Of a stretch of DNA of 64,000 bases, positions 20,221 through 31,360 are shown piece after piece; position 1 is the first letter of the stretch, and each line of letters opens with the position of its first letter. A program made the position numbers and the translations under genes. The stretch covers positions 186,001-250,000 of the forward strand of contig NZ_RCCP01000001.1 of the NCBI RefSeq assembly GCF_003664125.1, read 5' to 3'. Origin of the DNA: Planococcus citreus (GTDB lineage Bacteria; Bacillota; Bacilli; Bacillales_A; Planococcaceae). The notes under the pieces are model-generated. The model was not told where the DNA came from and made no database searches. It was given only the letters and a program-made list of their open reading frames with translations.

Positions 20221-20499
20221 TTACAAATATTCTTTCTCTATATCCATGCATTCCCACGACGGATTACTTTCCAGAAAGCGCAGCACATGCTCCATTTCAC
20301 GCTCCGCTGCTTCTTTTGATGAAGAAACGGTAACAAATGCAAGGCGCGTGCGCTGCCAAACTTGCTGGTGATCGACTTCCGCCGCCGACACATTGAATTT
20401 TTGCTTGGTGCGCGTCATCATGCTTTTGACGACGGCGCGTTTATCCTTCAATGAATGCGCGGTAGGGATGAAGAACTCGCATTCCATTGAAAGGATCAT
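20221..20499 (-). CDS. ylxP: DUF503 family protein YlxP
   Basis: A 92-aa protein of the small DUF503 family nearly always found between infB and rbfA. It shows the [15 protein letters not shown] and [21 protein letters not shown] patterns. The ATG overlaps the infB stop codon (ATGA), so it is translationally coupled. A role in ribosome assembly is suggested by context; the biochemical function is not established. Confidence 0.92.
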   Translation of the reverse strand: MILSMECEFFIPTAHSLKDKRAVVKSMMTRTKQKFNVSAAEVDHQQVWQRTRLAFVTVSSSKEAAEREMEHVLRFLESNPSWECMDIEKEYL

Positions 20500-22802
20500 T
20501 TACGTTCGATTTCTTCCATGATGAACGCTTCGATGATGTCGCCTTCTTTAACATCGTTGAAGTTTTTGATCGTCACACCACATTCGTAGCCTTTTGCAAC
20601 TTCTTTTGCGTCATCTTTGAAGCGTTTCAACGTATCGATTTCGCCTTCGAAGACCACAATGCCATCACGGATGACGCGCACGCCGCTGTCGCGGGTGATC
20701 TTGCCTTCCGTTACATAGCTTCCGGCAATCGTTCCGACTTTAGACACTTTGAACGTGCTGCGGATTTCTGCTTGGCCGATGATTTTCTCTTCGAACTCTG
20801 GGTCCAAGAGGCCTTTCATCGCTGCTTCGATTTCTTCGATCACTTTGTAGATGATGCGGTGCAAGCGGATATCGACGCCTTCTGCATCTGCTGCGCGCTT
20901 GGCGTTGACATCCGGGCGGACGTTAAAGCCGATGATGATGGCGTTAGAAGCTGCCGCCAGTGATACATCAGATTCGGTGATCGCCCCGGCGCCTGTATGG
21001 ATGACTTTTACGTTGACACCTTCTACATCGATTTTCAAGAGTGAAGCAGCCATGGCTTCCACTGTCCCTTGAACGTCAGCTTTGACAATCAAGTTCAACT
21101 CTTTCATTTCACCTTGCTTCAATTGGTCGAATAAGTTATCCAAAGTAACGCGGTTCTTCTCAGAACGCATTTCCTGCAAGGCCGTAGCCGAACGGGCTTC
21201 CCCGATTTGACGGGCCGTTTTCTCGTCTTCAAAGACAACGAAACGATCGCCTGCTTGCGGTACATCACTCAGTCCAGTGATTTCGACAGGTGTTGACGGA
21301 CCAGCTGTTTTCACGCGGCGGCCAAGATCGTTGACCATCGCACGGACGCGTCCGAAAGTATTACCGACAACGATTGGGTCGCCGACATGCAAAGTGCCAT
21401 CCTGCACGAGCAAAGTCGCGACAGATCCACGGCCTTTATCCAGCTCCGCTTCAATGACCGTACCGATTGCACGGCGGCCAGGATTCGCTTTCAATTCCCC
21501 GACTTCAGAAACAAGAAGGATCATTTCAAGAAGCGTATCAATGCCGTCTCCAGTCAATGCGGAAAGCGGTACGAAAATCGTATCGCCGCCCCATGCTTCA
21601 GGTACAAGACCGTGCTCGGTCAATTCCTGCATGACGCGGTCCGGGTTAGCGGACGGTTTATCCATTTTATTGACTGCGATGATGATCGGAACTTCTGCAG
21701 CTTTTGCATGGTTGATCGCTTCCACTGTCTGCGGCATGACGCCGTCGTCAGCAGCAACAACGATAATAGCAATATCAGTTACTTTCGCACCGCGCGCACG
21801 CATCGTCGTGAACGCTGCGTGGCCTGGTGTATCAAGGAATGTGATTTTTTTGCCGTCTTCCTCGACTTGGTAAGCACCGATATGCTGCGTAATCCCACCA
21901 GCTTCTCCAGCAGTCACTTTCGTGTGGCGGATTGAATCCAGCAAAGTCGTTTTCCCGTGGTCGACGTGACCCATGATCGTAACAACAGACGGGCGTTCTT
22001 CTTTTTTGGCTTCTTCTTCAGGTTCGAAGTAGACTTCCAAATCAGTTTTATCGACCAAGATTTCTTCTTCTACTTCTACATCGTATTCTGCACAGACAAG
22101 CTCAATGGCATCTTTATCCAATTCTTGGTTGATTGTTGCCATAACACCAAGCATGAACAATTTTTTGATGATTTCTGAAGGCTCGCGGCCTAGTTTTTTC
22201 GCCAAATCGCCAACAGTCAAAGATTCACTGAATGTGATTTTTGACGGCAATTCTTTTTCTCTCTTCGGCATTGGCGGCATCGGGTTTACCGGACGCTGCT
22301 GTTTGCCTTTACGGTTGCGGTTTTGCCCGCCGCGGCCCGGTCCATTCGAACGGCCGCGTTGGCCAGGTCCTGGAGCTGGTTTTGCAGCTTTTGGCGTGAA
22401 GTTGGAACCGCGCCCTGCTTGGCTCGTTCCTTGCTGCGTGGATGACGTACGGTTCTGGCTGCCTTGTGTGCGGTTTTGTCCGCCCTGGCTGCTTTGGCCG
22501 CCTGTGCGGTTCTGGCCTTGTCCGCTTTGGGGACGGGATTGGCCGCCTTGCGTACGGTTTTGGCCGCCTTGGCTGCCTTGTCCGCGGCGCTGGTTTTGGC
22601 CTTGTGGGCGGGATTGTGAACCTTGAGCACGGTTTCCTTGTGCAGGTTTTTTATAAATGCCGTCCAATTTCGTTACAGCAGTATCTTCTAATGTCGCCAT
22701 ATGGTTATTGACTTTAATATTCATTTTTGACAATTCGTCGATGATGTCTTTGCTAGGTTTATTTACTTTTTTCGCGTATTCATGTACTCGAATTTTGGTC
22801 AT
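20496..22802 (-). CDS. infB: Translation initiation factor IF-2
   Basis: A 768-aa GTPase that delivers initiator tRNA to the 30S subunit. After a short N-terminal domain ([16 protein letters not shown]) there is a long Gln/Gly/Arg/Asn-rich low-complexity stretch (about residues 54-175), then the second IF2-N domain and the G domain: G1 [12 protein letters not shown]3 DTPGH, G4 NKMD. Domains II-IV end the protein. The low-complexity stretch is encoded by degenerate short repeats (about 22280-22640). Confidence 0.97.
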   Translation of the reverse strand: MTKIRVHEYAKKVNKPSKDIIDELSKMNIKVNNHMATLEDTAVTKLDGIYKKPAQGNRAQGSQSRPQGQNQRRGQGSQGGQNRTQGGQSRPQSGQGQNRTGGQSSQGGQNRTQGSQNRTSSTQQGTSQAGRGSNFTPKAAKPAPGPGQRGRSNGPGRGGQNRNRKGKQQRPVNPMPPMPKREKELPSKITFSESLTVGDLAKKLGREPSEIIKKLFMLGVMATINQELDKDAIELVCAEYDVEVEEEILVDKTDLEVYFEPEEEAKKEERPSVVTIMGHVDHGKTTLLDSIRHTKVTAGEAGGITQHIGAYQVEEDGKKITFLDTPGHAAFTTMRARGAKVTDIAIIVVAADDGVMPQTVEAINHAKAAEVPIIIAVNKMDKPSANPDRVMQELTEHGLVPEAWGGDTIFVPLSALTGDGIDTLLEMILLVSEVGELKANPGRRAIGTVIEAELDKGRGSVATLLVQDGTLHVGDPIVVGNTFGRVRAMVNDLGRRVKTAGPSTPVEITGLSDVPQAGDRFVVFEDEKTARQIGEARSATALQEMRSEKNRVTLDNLFDQLKQGEMKELNLIVKADVQGTVEAMAASLLKIDVEGVNVKVIHTGAGAITESDVSLAAASNAIIIGFNVRPDVNAKRAADAEGVDIRLHRIIYKVIEEIEAAMKGLLDPEFEEKIIGQAEIRSTFKVSKVGTIAGSYVTEGKITRDSGVRVIRDGIVVFEGEIDTLKRFKDDAKEVAKGYECGVTIKNFNDVKEGDIIEAFIMEEIERK

Positions 22803-22816
22803 CTGCTCACCCCCGG

Positions 22817-23125
22817 TTAGTTTTCGTCAAACAAGCTCGTCATTTTCTTGGCAAAACCGTTATCGGTAATCGCCAGAACGACGCGTGCTTCTTTTCCTAT
22901 TGCGTGACCAATCTCATAGCGGCTAGCGCCTATGCGCACTGGCACATTATAGGAATTGCATTTATCGTGCAGTTTTTTTCTTGTGTTTTCAGACGCATCT
23001 TCAGCCACAATGACTAATTTCGCGTTGCCGCGGCGCACTTCACTGATGACCAATTCTTCACCGGTCACCAGTTTGCGCGCACGCGTGGCAAGCCCTAAAA
23101 ACTGCAGGATTTTTTCTTTATTCAT
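22817..23125 (-). CDS. ylxQ: L7Ae-family ribosomal protein YlxQ
   Basis: A 102-aa protein of the L7Ae/L30e/Gadd45 RNA-binding fold, with [16 protein letters not shown] near the start and the family's RNA-contacting segment. Its ATG overlaps the ylxR stop (ATGA). B. subtilis YlxQ is also called rplGA, a K-turn-binding protein of the ribosome. Confidence 0.92.
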   Translation of the reverse strand: MNKEKILQFLGLATRARKLVTGEELVISEVRRGNAKLVIVAEDASENTRKKLHDKCNSYNVPVRIGASRYEIGHAIGKEARVVLAITDNGFAKKMTSLFDEN

Positions 23126-23403
23126 GATTTCAGCTGCTCTCTGCGTACGGCATGGACGAGCTCTTCGTAGATTTCGCCTGGAACTTTCACTTCAAGCTGC
23201 TTGTCCAAAACCTTCTTTTTACGTGCCAATTCGATGGCATCTTCCGATTTGGAAACATATGCGCCTCTACCCGACTTTTTGCCAGTAAGATCGACGAATA
23301 CTTCTCCTTCTTTGGAACGCACGACGCGGATCATTTCCTTTTTCGGATGCATTTCACCGGTCGCGACACATTTTCTCAGCGGAATTTTCTTTTGCATAGC
23401 CAA
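23122..23403 (-). CDS. ylxR: YlxR / RNase P modulator RnpM
   Basis: A 93-aa protein of the DUF448 family with PLRKCVATGEMHPKKEMIR and the GRGAYV motif. The TTG at 23403 is used as start because GAAGGTG is 7 nt upstream; ATG two codons later would have long spacing. The B. subtilis homologue binds RNase P RNA and modulates its activity (RnpM). It lies in the nusA-infB operon between nusA and ylxQ. Confidence 0.92.
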   Translation of the reverse strand: MAMQKKIPLRKCVATGEMHPKKEMIRVVRSKEGEVFVDLTGKKSGRGAYVSKSEDAIELARKKKVLDKQLEVKVPGEIYEELVHAVRREQLKS

Positions 23404-23422
23404 CGGATATCACCTTCTCAGC

Positions 23423-24550
23423 TTATTCTTCTTCGTCGTAAAAATCAAAGTCATCTGTATCAGTTTCAGCATCCGACTTCACGATTACCGCGCCTTCAGG
23501 CGGATAAATCCCTAGTTCACGGGCATCCGTTTCACTCTTGATATCAATTTTCCAACCTGTCAATTTCGCCGCCAGACGGGCATTTTGACCGCGTTTGCCG
23601 ATCGCAAGAGACAATTGGTAATCAGGCACGACGACTGTCGTCGATTTATCGTCTTCACTCACTTGCACATCCAACACTTTAGATGGGCTAAGGGCATTCG
23701 CTACAAAAACAACTGGATCTTCCGACCATTCCACGATATCGATTTTCTCGCCGCCTAATTCATTGACGATGGTCTGTACACGGCCGCCTCGTGACCCGAC
23801 GCATGAACCGACTGGATCCACTTCTTCATCGTTTGCGTGGACGGAGATTTTTGAACGGTCTCCCGCTTCACGCGCAATTGACTTGATCTCGACAATGCCG
23901 TCGTAGATTTCCGGCACTTCGTTCTCGAACAAACGGCGCAAAAGCCCTGGATGCGTGCGTGAAACGAACACTTGCGGGCCCCGTGTTGTGCGCTCGACTT
24001 TAGTGATATAGACCTTGATGCGGTCATGCGGCTGGTAGCTTTCGTTCGGCATTTGTTCCGTCTGCGGCAGTACCGCTTCGACTTTGCCTAAACCGACATA
24101 CAGGTTGCGGGCGTCCATACGTTCGACAATTCCGTTGACGATATCATCTGCACGGTCCACATATTCCTCGAAAATCAACCCGCGCTCTGCTTCGCGTACG
24201 CGCTGTGTGACGACTTGTTTCGCTGTTTGGGCAGCGATTCGGCCGAAATTGCGCGGTGTGACTTCCTCTTCCACGATATCGCCGATTTCATAGACCGGGT
24301 TGAGTGCATGCGCATCTTCCAACGAGATTTGCAGGCGGTCATCTTCGACTTCCTCGACTACATCCTTGCGGGAATAGACCAGCATCGTCCCAGTATCAAG
24401 GTTCAAATCGACACGGACGTTTTGCGCTTGGTTGAAATTGCGCTTATAGGCGGTGACGAGTGCTGCTTCGATCGCTTCGATCAACACATCGCGTGAAATC
24501 CCCTTTTGTTTTTCCAACACTTCTAAAGCATCCAATAGCTCACTGCTCAT
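23423..24550 (-). CDS. nusA: Transcription termination/antitermination protein NusA
   Basis: A 375-aa protein with N-terminal RNA-polymerase-binding domain (residues 1-125), S1 domain, and two KH domains (GSCVGSRGGRVQTIVNELGGEKID; IGKRGQNARLAAKLTGWKIDI). It lacks the acidic C-terminal repeats of E. coli NusA, as usual for Firmicutes; a short acidic tail closes the protein. It promotes pausing and intrinsic termination. ATG 24550 has AGGAGTG upstream. Confidence 0.97.
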   Translation of the reverse strand: MSSELLDALEVLEKQKGISRDVLIEAIEAALVTAYKRNFNQAQNVRVDLNLDTGTMLVYSRKDVVEEVEDDRLQISLEDAHALNPVYEIGDIVEEEVTPRNFGRIAAQTAKQVVTQRVREAERGLIFEEYVDRADDIVNGIVERMDARNLYVGLGKVEAVLPQTEQMPNESYQPHDRIKVYITKVERTTRGPQVFVSRTHPGLLRRLFENEVPEIYDGIVEIKSIAREAGDRSKISVHANDEEVDPVGSCVGSRGGRVQTIVNELGGEKIDIVEWSEDPVVFVANALSPSKVLDVQVSEDDKSTTVVVPDYQLSLAIGKRGQNARLAAKLTGWKIDIKSETDARELGIYPPEGAVIVKSDAETDTDDFDFYDEEE

Positions 24551-24576
24551 AGTTATTCACTCCTAAATTCTTCTAT

Positions 24577-25056
24577 TCAGCTTGCAGAAAAATCGATCGC
24601 CAGACGAATCACGGCAATTTTCTTTCTCGGGATGCTGATGGTTTTTCTGCGGGTCTTGATCTTGATCTCAATCTCCACTTGTTCTTCATCATATGACTTC
24701 AAATAACCTTCGAATTCTTTCGTATCTTCAATCGGCTCGTACGTTTTGATATAGATGAAGTTTTCCAAAGCTTTTTCGAAATCCTTCTCTTTCTTCAACG
24801 GGCGTTCCGCTCCTGGCGAAGATACTTCCAGGAAATAGTTCTGCTCGATCGGGTCGGTCGCGTCAAGCTCTTCGCTTAAGCGCTCGCTGACGATTGCGCA
24901 TTGATCGATATCGATCGGCTCTTGTGGATTGTCCACATAGACGCGCAAGAACCAGTTCTTGCCTTCCTTCACAAACTCGACATCGACTAGTTCAAGTTTC
25001 AGTTCATCGACGATCGGTTGTGCCATTGCTTCAATTTGTTCTGTAATTTTGCTCAT
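24577..25056 (-). CDS. rimP: Ribosome maturation factor RimP
   Basis: A 159-aa protein needed for 30S maturation. It has the family motifs LELVDVEFVKEG, VYVDNP and YFLEVSSPGAERPL. ATG 25056 is selected since GGAGG stands 6 nt upstream; the frame remains open another 19 codons without a site. First gene of the nusA-infB operon (B. subtilis ylxS). Confidence 0.95.
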   Translation of the reverse strand: MSKITEQIEAMAQPIVDELKLELVDVEFVKEGKNWFLRVYVDNPQEPIDIDQCAIVSERLSEELDATDPIEQNYFLEVSSPGAERPLKKEKDFEKALENFIYIKTYEPIEDTKEFEGYLKSYDEEQVEIEIKIKTRRKTISIPRKKIAVIRLAIDFSAS

Positions 25057-25089
25057 AAAATGCCTCCTGCCAATAATATGCCATAACAA

Positions 25090-25120
25090 ACAGAAAAGAG
25101 CGGGAGAACCCACTCTTCTG
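25090..25120 (-). terminator. Terminator downstream of polC
   Basis: On the minus strand AGAAGAGTGGG pairs with CCCGCTCTTTTCT across a short loop (one G-U pair), with T residues within and after the 3' arm. It is located between the polC stop and rimP. Confidence 0.65.
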
Positions 25121-25182
25121 CGACAGAGCTATCAGTAAATGTTATTACAATAATACCATGCTTAGTGGCACGGCGCAACTGA

Positions 25183-28100
25183 CTAGAACAAGGACAGCTG
25201 ATTGGCGTCAGGCATCCCCTCTAGGCAGCCGTGGTCATCCATGTACTCGATGATCGTTTTTGAAACGCGGCCGCGCTGCTGTAAATCTTCCTTCGACAGG
25301 AATTCGCCTTCCGCCCTTGCGGCAACGATCGACTTCGCGGCATTGGTGCCGAGTCCTGGAATCGCGTTGAACGGCGGGATCAAGGTATGGCCTTCGATCA
25401 GGAATTCATCCGCAGAGGATTTATACAAATCGACTTTCTGGAATGAATAGCCGCGTTCGACCATTTCAAGCGCAAGCTCCATGACCGTCAGCAAGTTCTT
25501 CTCTTTCGTCGAAGCTTCCAATCCTTTTGAATTGATTTCGTCCACTTTGGCACGGATCGATTGGGACCCTTTAGCCATGGCGTTGACATCGAAATCTTCC
25601 GCCCGCACCGTAAAGTACGCTGCGTAATAGAGAACCGGGAAATGGACCTTGAAATAAGCGATCCGGACTGCCATCAAAACGTAGGCCGCGGCATGTGCTT
25701 TCGGGAACATGTACTTGATTTTCTTACACGACTCGATATACCAGTTCGGGACCGCTTTCTCTTTCATCGCCGCTTCCATCTCCGGCGTCAGCCCTTTCCC
25801 TTTCCGTACCGATTCCATGATCTTGAACGCCAAGGAAGACTCGAGCCCTTGATAAATCAAGTAGACCATGATGTCATCCCGGCAGCCGATGACGTCGGAC
25901 AGTTGACATGTGCCGTTGTGGATCAATTCCTGGGCATTGCCAAGCCACACGTCCGTGCCGTGCGACAATCCGGAAATCTGTACGAGTTCCGAAAATGTCG
26001 TTGGTTTCGTATCTTCAAGCATTTGGCGGACGAAGCGCGTCCCGAACTCGGGAATACCGAGCGTTCCGGTTTTACAGCCGATTTGCTCTTTCGTGACGCC
26101 GAGCGATTCGGGACCTGCAAAAATCTTCATCACTTCCGGGTCATCTGTCGGAATCGTCTTCGGATCGATACCGGACAGATCCTGCAGCATGCGGATCACT
26201 GTCGGGTCATCATGCCCGAGAATATCGAGCTTCAATAAATTATCGTGGATCGAGTGGAAGTCGAAATGGGTCGTCTTCCATTCGGAATCTTGCGCATCTG
26301 CCGGAAATTGAATCGGCGAGAAATCATAGATGTCCATATAATCCGGCACAACGATGATGCCGCCCGGGTGCTGGCCTGTGCTGCGCTTGACGCCGGAACA
26401 GCCTTGCACCAACCGGTCGATTTCCGCGCCGCGCATCGTCATATCGCGGTCATTGGCGTAGCCGCGCACATACCCGTAAGCTGTTTTTTCTGCTACGGTG
26501 CCAATTGTGCCGGCCCGGAAGACATTGTCTTCACCAAACAGCACTTTCGTATAATTATGCGCTTGCGGCTGATATTCGCCACTGAAGTTCAAATCGATAT
26601 CGGGTACTTTATCGCCTTTAAACCCAAGGAAAGTTTCAAACGGGATGTCCTGTCCGTCTTTTTTATACGGAACCCCGCAATCCGGGCAATCTTTATCTTT
26701 CAAGTCAAAGCCAGAACCGACAGAGCCGTCATCGAAGAACTCGGATTTTTTGCATTTCCGGCACACGTAATGAGGCGGCAGCGGGTTGACTTCCGTAATC
26801 TCCGTCAGCGTCGCGACAAGTGACGATCCGACAGACCCCCGGGAACCAACGAGATAGCCATCATCAAGCGATTTTTTCACCAGTTTATGCGAAATCAAGT
26901 AGATGACCGCAAACCCGTGCCCGATGATCGACTTCAATTCCTTCTCGATGCGCGCCTCGACGATTTCCGGCAAGTCGTCTCCGTAAATCGAACGCGCCAT
27001 CGTATAGCTGAGTTCACGAACTTCCTCATCCGCTCCTTCAATTTTCGGTGTATACAGTTCGTCTTTGATCGGTTTGACAACATCGATCATATCGGCAATC
27101 TTCAGGGAATTGTCGACTACGATTTCACGTGCCGTCTCTTCCCCAAGAAAATCGAAAGCATCGAGCATTTCATTGGTCGTCCGGAAATGAACTTTCGGCA
27201 ATGTCGAACGGTTCAACGGATTCGCCCCGCCTTGTGAACCGATCAGCACTTGACGGAAGATGGCATCCGTTTCATCAAGGTAATGGACATTTCCTGTCGC
27301 GACCAGCGGCTTATCGAGCTTGCGGCTCACTTTGGCCAGCTTGCGGATGATGTCTTCTAGATTCCATTCGTCGCGAATCAATTCGCGGTCAATCAATGGC
27401 TGGTACACTTCTTTCGGATGCACTTCCAAATAATCATAGAACTGTGCCGTGCGCTCTACTTCTTCCATGGATTTCTGCATGACCGCTTCGAACACTTCGC
27501 CTTTATCGCAGCCCGAACCGACGAGCAAGCCTTTTCGGTGGCGCTGCAACAATGAGCGAGGTATGCGAGGGACACGGTAGAAATAATTGATATGGGAGGC
27601 CGAAACAAGCTTGAACAGGTTTTTCAGGCCTTCCTGGTCTTTTGCCAAAAGCGTGCAATGCGTCGGCCGTGAGCGCTTATAGGAATCTCCTGTCCCGACA
27701 TAATCGTTCAATTGATCGTGGTAGAGAATGCCTTTATCGTCCGCTTCTTTCAATAAGTGCGTCAACAGGTATGCGGTCGCTTCCGTATCATAGATGGCGC
27801 GGTGATGCTGTGTCAGTTCGATATTGAACTTTTTCGCCAGCGTGTTCAACCGGTGGTTTTTCATTTCCGGGTGAAGCATGCGGGCAAGTTCTAATGTATC
27901 AATCGTGGCATGTGTTTTATCGATGCCGTATTTCTTATAGGCAACATACAAAAAGCCCATATCGAATGAAGCATTATGCGCGACCATGATATGATCGCCT
28001 GCCCATTCATGGTATTCGCGGATGACGTCTTCGACTTCGGGTGCGTTGCGGACCATATCATCCGTGATGCCTGTCAAGTCGATTGTCGTCGCCGACAAAG

Positions 28101-29490
28101 GATGATGCGGATTGGCGAAACGCTCGAATTTATCGATGATATTCCCGCCCTTGATCTTGACCGCTGCCAGCTCGATGATCGTGTCATAGACGGCGGATAA
28201 TCCAGTCGTCTCTAAGTCAAAGACGACGAAAGTCTCTTCCTCAAGCAACGCATGCCGTTCTTCGTAGGCGATTGGGACGCCGTCATCAACTAAGTTCGCT
28301 TCTAAGCCGAATATCGCCTTGATGCCATGCTTTTGGCTCGCGGCATAAGCGTCCGGAAATGCTTGGACGCCTGCATGGTCCGTGACTGCGATCGCCGGAT
28401 GGCCCCATTTCGCCGCTTGGGCGACCAATGATTCAATGGAAGAAACAGCGTCCATCTGGCTCATCGGTGAATGCAAGTGCAATTCCGCCCGTTTGGTTTC
28501 AGCGGTGTCTTTTCGGACAGACGGGTTGATTTCGACCATGTCATTCGACATCATGACCAAATCCCGGACGAATGTATCGGTTTGGATCGAGCCTCTCGCT
28601 CTCAGCCACATGCCTTTTTTCGCCTGGGCCATGAGCTCTGCGTCTTCTTTATCGCGCGAGAACATTTTGACGAGGATCGAATCCGTATAATCGGTCATCT
28701 TGACGGTCAATAGCGAACGGCCGCTGCGCAGCTCACGGACTTCGACATCAAACACGAAGCCTTCGATAGTGACGCGGCGTTCTTCGTCGACGATCGAACG
28801 GATCTCGACAATCGGCTCATCCGGCTTGATGGCAGAGCCCATCTGGAAAGGACCGGATGGCGCGCCATTTTCTTTGCGTTCGGTTTCGCGTTTCTTCATG
28901 TCCGCGACAGCCCGTTTAGCCATCGCTTCTTCTTCGGCTTTGCGCTCTTCCATAAAGGCAGCGCGCGCTTCCTGTTGGTCTTCTGCCGATAGCTGGAAAT
29001 CGATTGAAAAAGCAGGGAACCCGAATTGCTGAAAAACCTGGCTCAGTTTTTCGGTATACTTGGATTTCAATGCCATCATTTCATGTTCATGGCAGCAGTC
29101 GACAATCAATTTATTGCCGTTCCACACAGGTGCTTGCGACAGCAGGCGCTCGCGTAAAGGCGGTGCCATATCCGCCAGTTCATCGACGACATGCCGCCAG
29201 TAGGCGGAAACTTGCTCGCCGTCAGCTTGTTGCGCGGGTGTTTCTATATGCACTTGAACGCTTGCAATCGATGAAAACTTGGCTTGCAGCCGCTCGCGGA
29301 AAATAACAAATAGTTCAAGCGGCAGCACTTGCTTGAGTTTAACAATAAAGCGCCATGCCCGGTCTTTCTTATGAACGGTCATGCGTGTGAGTTCCGCCCC
29401 TTCAAAATATGGCATATGGACATCGTCGGTTAACTCCAGATGCTGCAGCAGCAATTTAAATCTCATTTTGGCGTCTTGCTCATTTATCAT
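25183..29490 (-). CDS. polC: DNA polymerase III alpha subunit, PolC type
   Basis: A 1435-aa Gram-positive replicative polymerase with built-in proofreading. Order seen: N-terminal domain, OB domain (about 235-330), PHP domain ([14 protein letters not shown]) interrupted by a DnaQ-like exonuclease ([20 protein letters not shown]), zinc finger (CRKCKK and CPDCG, near 910-945), palm with [11 protein letters not shown], and C-terminal helix-hairpin-helix region. ATG 29490 has AAGGGG 6 nt upstream; an earlier in-frame start at 29508 lacks one. Length fits B. subtilis PolC. Confidence 0.98.
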   Translation of the reverse strand: MINEQDAKMRFKLLLQHLELTDDVHMPYFEGAELTRMTVHKKDRAWRFIVKLKQVLPLELFVIFRERLQAKFSSIASVQVHIETPAQQADGEQVSAYWRHVVDELADMAPPLRERLLSQAPVWNGNKLIVDCCHEHEMMALKSKYTEKLSQVFQQFGFPAFSIDFQLSAEDQQEARAAFMEERKAEEEAMAKRAVADMKKRETERKENGAPSGPFQMGSAIKPDEPIVEIRSIVDEERRVTIEGFVFDVEVRELRSGRSLLTVKMTDYTDSILVKMFSRDKEDAELMAQAKKGMWLRARGSIQTDTFVRDLVMMSNDMVEINPSVRKDTAETKRAELHLHSPMSQMDAVSSIESLVAQAAKWGHPAIAVTDHAGVQAFPDAYAASQKHGIKAIFGLEANLVDDGVPIAYEERHALLEEETFVVFDLETTGLSAVYDTIIELAAVKIKGGNIIDKFERFANPHHPLSATTIDLTGITDDMVRNAPEVEDVIREYHEWAGDHIMVAHNASFDMGFLYVAYKKYGIDKTHATIDTLELARMLHPEMKNHRLNTLAKKFNIELTQHHRAIYDTEATAYLLTHLLKEADDKGILYHDQLNDYVGTGDSYKRSRPTHCTLLAKDQEGLKNLFKLVSASHINYFYRVPRIPRSLLQRHRKGLLVGSGCDKGEVFEAVMQKSMEEVERTAQFYDYLEVHPKEVYQPLIDRELIRDEWNLEDIIRKLAKVSRKLDKPLVATGNVHYLDETDAIFRQVLIGSQGGANPLNRSTLPKVHFRTTNEMLDAFDFLGEETAREIVVDNSLKIADMIDVVKPIKDELYTPKIEGADEEVRELSYTMARSIYGDDLPEIVEARIEKELKSIIGHGFAVIYLISHKLVKKSLDDGYLVGSRGSVGSSLVATLTEITEVNPLPPHYVCRKCKKSEFFDDGSVGSGFDLKDKDCPDCGVPYKKDGQDIPFETFLGFKGDKVPDIDLNFSGEYQPQAHNYTKVLFGEDNVFRAGTIGTVAEKTAYGYVRGYANDRDMTMRGAEIDRLVQGCSGVKRSTGQHPGGIIVVPDYMDIYDFSPIQFPADAQDSEWKTTHFDFHSIHDNLLKLDILGHDDPTVIRMLQDLSGIDPKTIPTDDPEVMKIFAGPESLGVTKEQIGCKTGTLGIPEFGTRFVRQMLEDTKPTTFSELVQISGLSHGTDVWLGNAQELIHNGTCQLSDVIGCRDDIMVYLIYQGLESSLAFKIMESVRKGKGLTPEMEAAMKEKAVPNWYIESCKKIKYMFPKAHAAAYVLMAVRIAYFKVHFPVLYYAAYFTVRAEDFDVNAMAKGSQSIRAKVDEINSKGLEASTKEKNLLTVMELALEMVERGYSFQKVDLYKSSADEFLIEGHTLIPPFNAIPGLGTNAAKSIVAARAEGEFLSKEDLQQRGRVSKTIIEYMDDHGCLEGMPDANQLSLF

Positions 29491-29523
29491 GATTATCCCC
29501 TTCGCCATTTATTTCAGAAAAAG

Positions 29524-29551
29524 AAAGGAAAGTACGTTTGTACTTTCCTTT
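29524..29551 (-). terminator. Terminator downstream of proS
   Basis: A perfect 12-bp stem AAAGGAAAGTAC/GTACTTTCCTTT (29524-29551) with loop GTTT, and a T-rich tail on the minus strand. It lies between the proS stop and polC. Confidence 0.85.
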
Positions 29552-29570
29552 TATCATATCAGATTATTAT

Positions 29571-31274
29571 TCATTTCTTAAAGAATTCGCGTACCTTGTC
29601 TTGCACTTCATCTTTATGCCATTCGACTGTTTCGTTGGTTTCGCGGATTTTCACTTCCAGGATTCCTTCAGCGGCACGTTTGCCGACAGTAATGCGGAGT
29701 GGCAAGCCGATCAAATCGGCATCGGCGAATTTCACGCCGGCGCGCTCTTTGCGGTCGTCAAGCAGCACTTCGAATCCTTGGGCTTTTAGTTGTTCATAAA
29801 TTTCTTCGCCGGTTTCACGCTGCACGTCATCTTTGACGTTGACCGGCACGACGTGGATTTCATACGGTGCGACTGCAGTCGGCCAAGTGAACCCGGAATC
29901 GTCCTGGAATTGTTCAGCGACAGCCGCGACAATGCGGGAAACACCGATGCCGTAGCAGCCCATGATATAAGGCATCGCTTTGCCTTGGTCATTGAGGAAT
30001 GTCGCTTTCATTGGCTCGCTGTAAGTCGTGCCGAGCTTGAAGATATGGCCGACTTCGATTCCTTTGGCGAATTGAATCGTGCCGTTTCCGTCTGGTGAAG
30101 GGTCGCCTTCTGTTACAAAGCGCAAGTCTCCATATGCTTCTACCGTGAAATCTTCATCAGGTGTAACATTTTTGAAATGGACACCGTCTTCATTAGCGCC
30201 TGTGACGCCGTTGACGATCGATTTAACAGCATTGTCCGCAAATACGCGGACCCCTGCAGGCAAGTTCACTGGCCCGATTGAGCCGATATCGCAGGACAAC
30301 AATTCACGCACGTCTTCAGGCGTCGCCATATCGATCAGCTTAGCACCTGAAATATGCTTGACTTTAACGTCATTCACTTCATGGTCGCCGCGCGACAATA
30401 CGACAATCAGCTCATCATCCGCTTTGAACACAAGCGTTTTAATGCAGTTTTCCGGCGTCGTCTCGAGGAACTCCGCCACTTGTGCAATGGTCTTCTGATC
30501 AGGCGTTGAGACTTTTTCAACTTGACGCGCTTGCTCATCGGATTTCGGATAGTCCATTTGAACGGCGGCCATTTCAATATTCGCGGCATATGGTGAATTG
30601 TCTGAATACGCAATCGTGTCTTCGCCGATTTCCGACAGCACCATGAATTCGTGGTTGTCCTTGCCGCCGATTGCCCCTGAATCCGCGATGACGGCGCGGA
30701 AATTCAACCCGAGGCGTCTGAAGATATTGCTATATGCCTGCATCATATCGTCGTAGGTCTTATCCAGGCTTTCCGGCGTCGCATGGAAGGAATACGCATC
30801 TTTCATGAGGAATTCGCGTCCGCGCAGCAAACCGAATCGTGGGCGTTTCTCGTCGCGGAACTTCGACTGGATCTGATACAAAGTCAGCGGTAATTTCTTA
30901 TAGGACTTGATTTCGTCGCGCAGTAGGCTCGTGATGATTTCTTCATGAGTTGCACCTAGTGCAAATTCACGGTCGTTGCGGTCTTTTAAACGCATCAATT
31001 CGTCGCCGTAAGAATACCAGCGTCCAGTCTCCTGCCAAAGTTCAGCTTGCTGAAGCGCAGGCATGAATACTTCTACGCTATTGATCGCTTCCATTTCCTC
31101 ACGGATGATTTTCTCGACTTTGTGCAGAACGCGTTTGCCGAGCGGAAGGAATGAATAGATCCCGCTCGTATTTTGGCGGATAAATCCTGCCCGCAGCAAT
31201 AATTGATGCGATTTCACTTCCGCATCAGCTGGAGTTTCCCGTAACGTCGGGATAAAGCTTAATGTTTGTCTCAT
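29571..31274 (-). CDS. proS: Prolyl-tRNA synthetase (bacterial type, with editing domain)
   Basis: A 567-aa class II synthetase. Motif 2/3 regions ([21 protein letters not shown] is the motif 2 area; [11 protein letters not shown] is motif 3) flank an INS editing domain (about residues 225-405) that hydrolyses Ala-tRNA(Pro). ATG 31274 is chosen because GAGGTG is 9 nt upstream. The operon-like position after rseP matches B. subtilis. Confidence 0.97.
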   Translation of the reverse strand: MRQTLSFIPTLRETPADAEVKSHQLLLRAGFIRQNTSGIYSFLPLGKRVLHKVEKIIREEMEAINSVEVFMPALQQAELWQETGRWYSYGDELMRLKDRNDREFALGATHEEIITSLLRDEIKSYKKLPLTLYQIQSKFRDEKRPRFGLLRGREFLMKDAYSFHATPESLDKTYDDMMQAYSNIFRRLGLNFRAVIADSGAIGGKDNHEFMVLSEIGEDTIAYSDNSPYAANIEMAAVQMDYPKSDEQARQVEKVSTPDQKTIAQVAEFLETTPENCIKTLVFKADDELIVVLSRGDHEVNDVKVKHISGAKLIDMATPEDVRELLSCDIGSIGPVNLPAGVRVFADNAVKSIVNGVTGANEDGVHFKNVTPDEDFTVEAYGDLRFVTEGDPSPDGNGTIQFAKGIEVGHIFKLGTTYSEPMKATFLNDQGKAMPYIMGCYGIGVSRIVAAVAEQFQDDSGFTWPTAVAPYEIHVVPVNVKDDVQRETGEEIYEQLKAQGFEVLLDDRKERAGVKFADADLIGLPLRITVGKRAAEGILEVKIRETNETVEWHKDEVQDKVREFFKK

Positions 31275-31323
31275 ATCCGAATACACCTCGACTGGTTATT
31301 GTATTTGTAAATCCCTATGTAGC

Positions 31324-31358
31324 AGAGAAAGGAAAGCGTTAGACGCTTCCCTTTCTCT
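31324..31358. other. Long hairpin between rseP and proS without a clear T-run
   Basis: AGAGAAAGGAAAGCGT (31324-31339) is complementary with minor mismatch to 31343-31358, a 16-bp stem with a 3-nt loop. Neither strand has the poly-T expected of an intrinsic terminator. It could be an mRNA processing or stability element between co-transcribed genes, or a weak terminator. Confidence 0.5.
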
Positions 31359-31360
31359 CA

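Noticed and set aside
20487..21935. Long plus-strand open frames across infB (and similar antisense frames over polC, pnp, topA, hslU)
   Set aside because: They mirror the codon pattern of strongly supported minus-strand genes, have no proper ribosome binding sites and give Phe/His/Arg-rich proteins without family resemblance.
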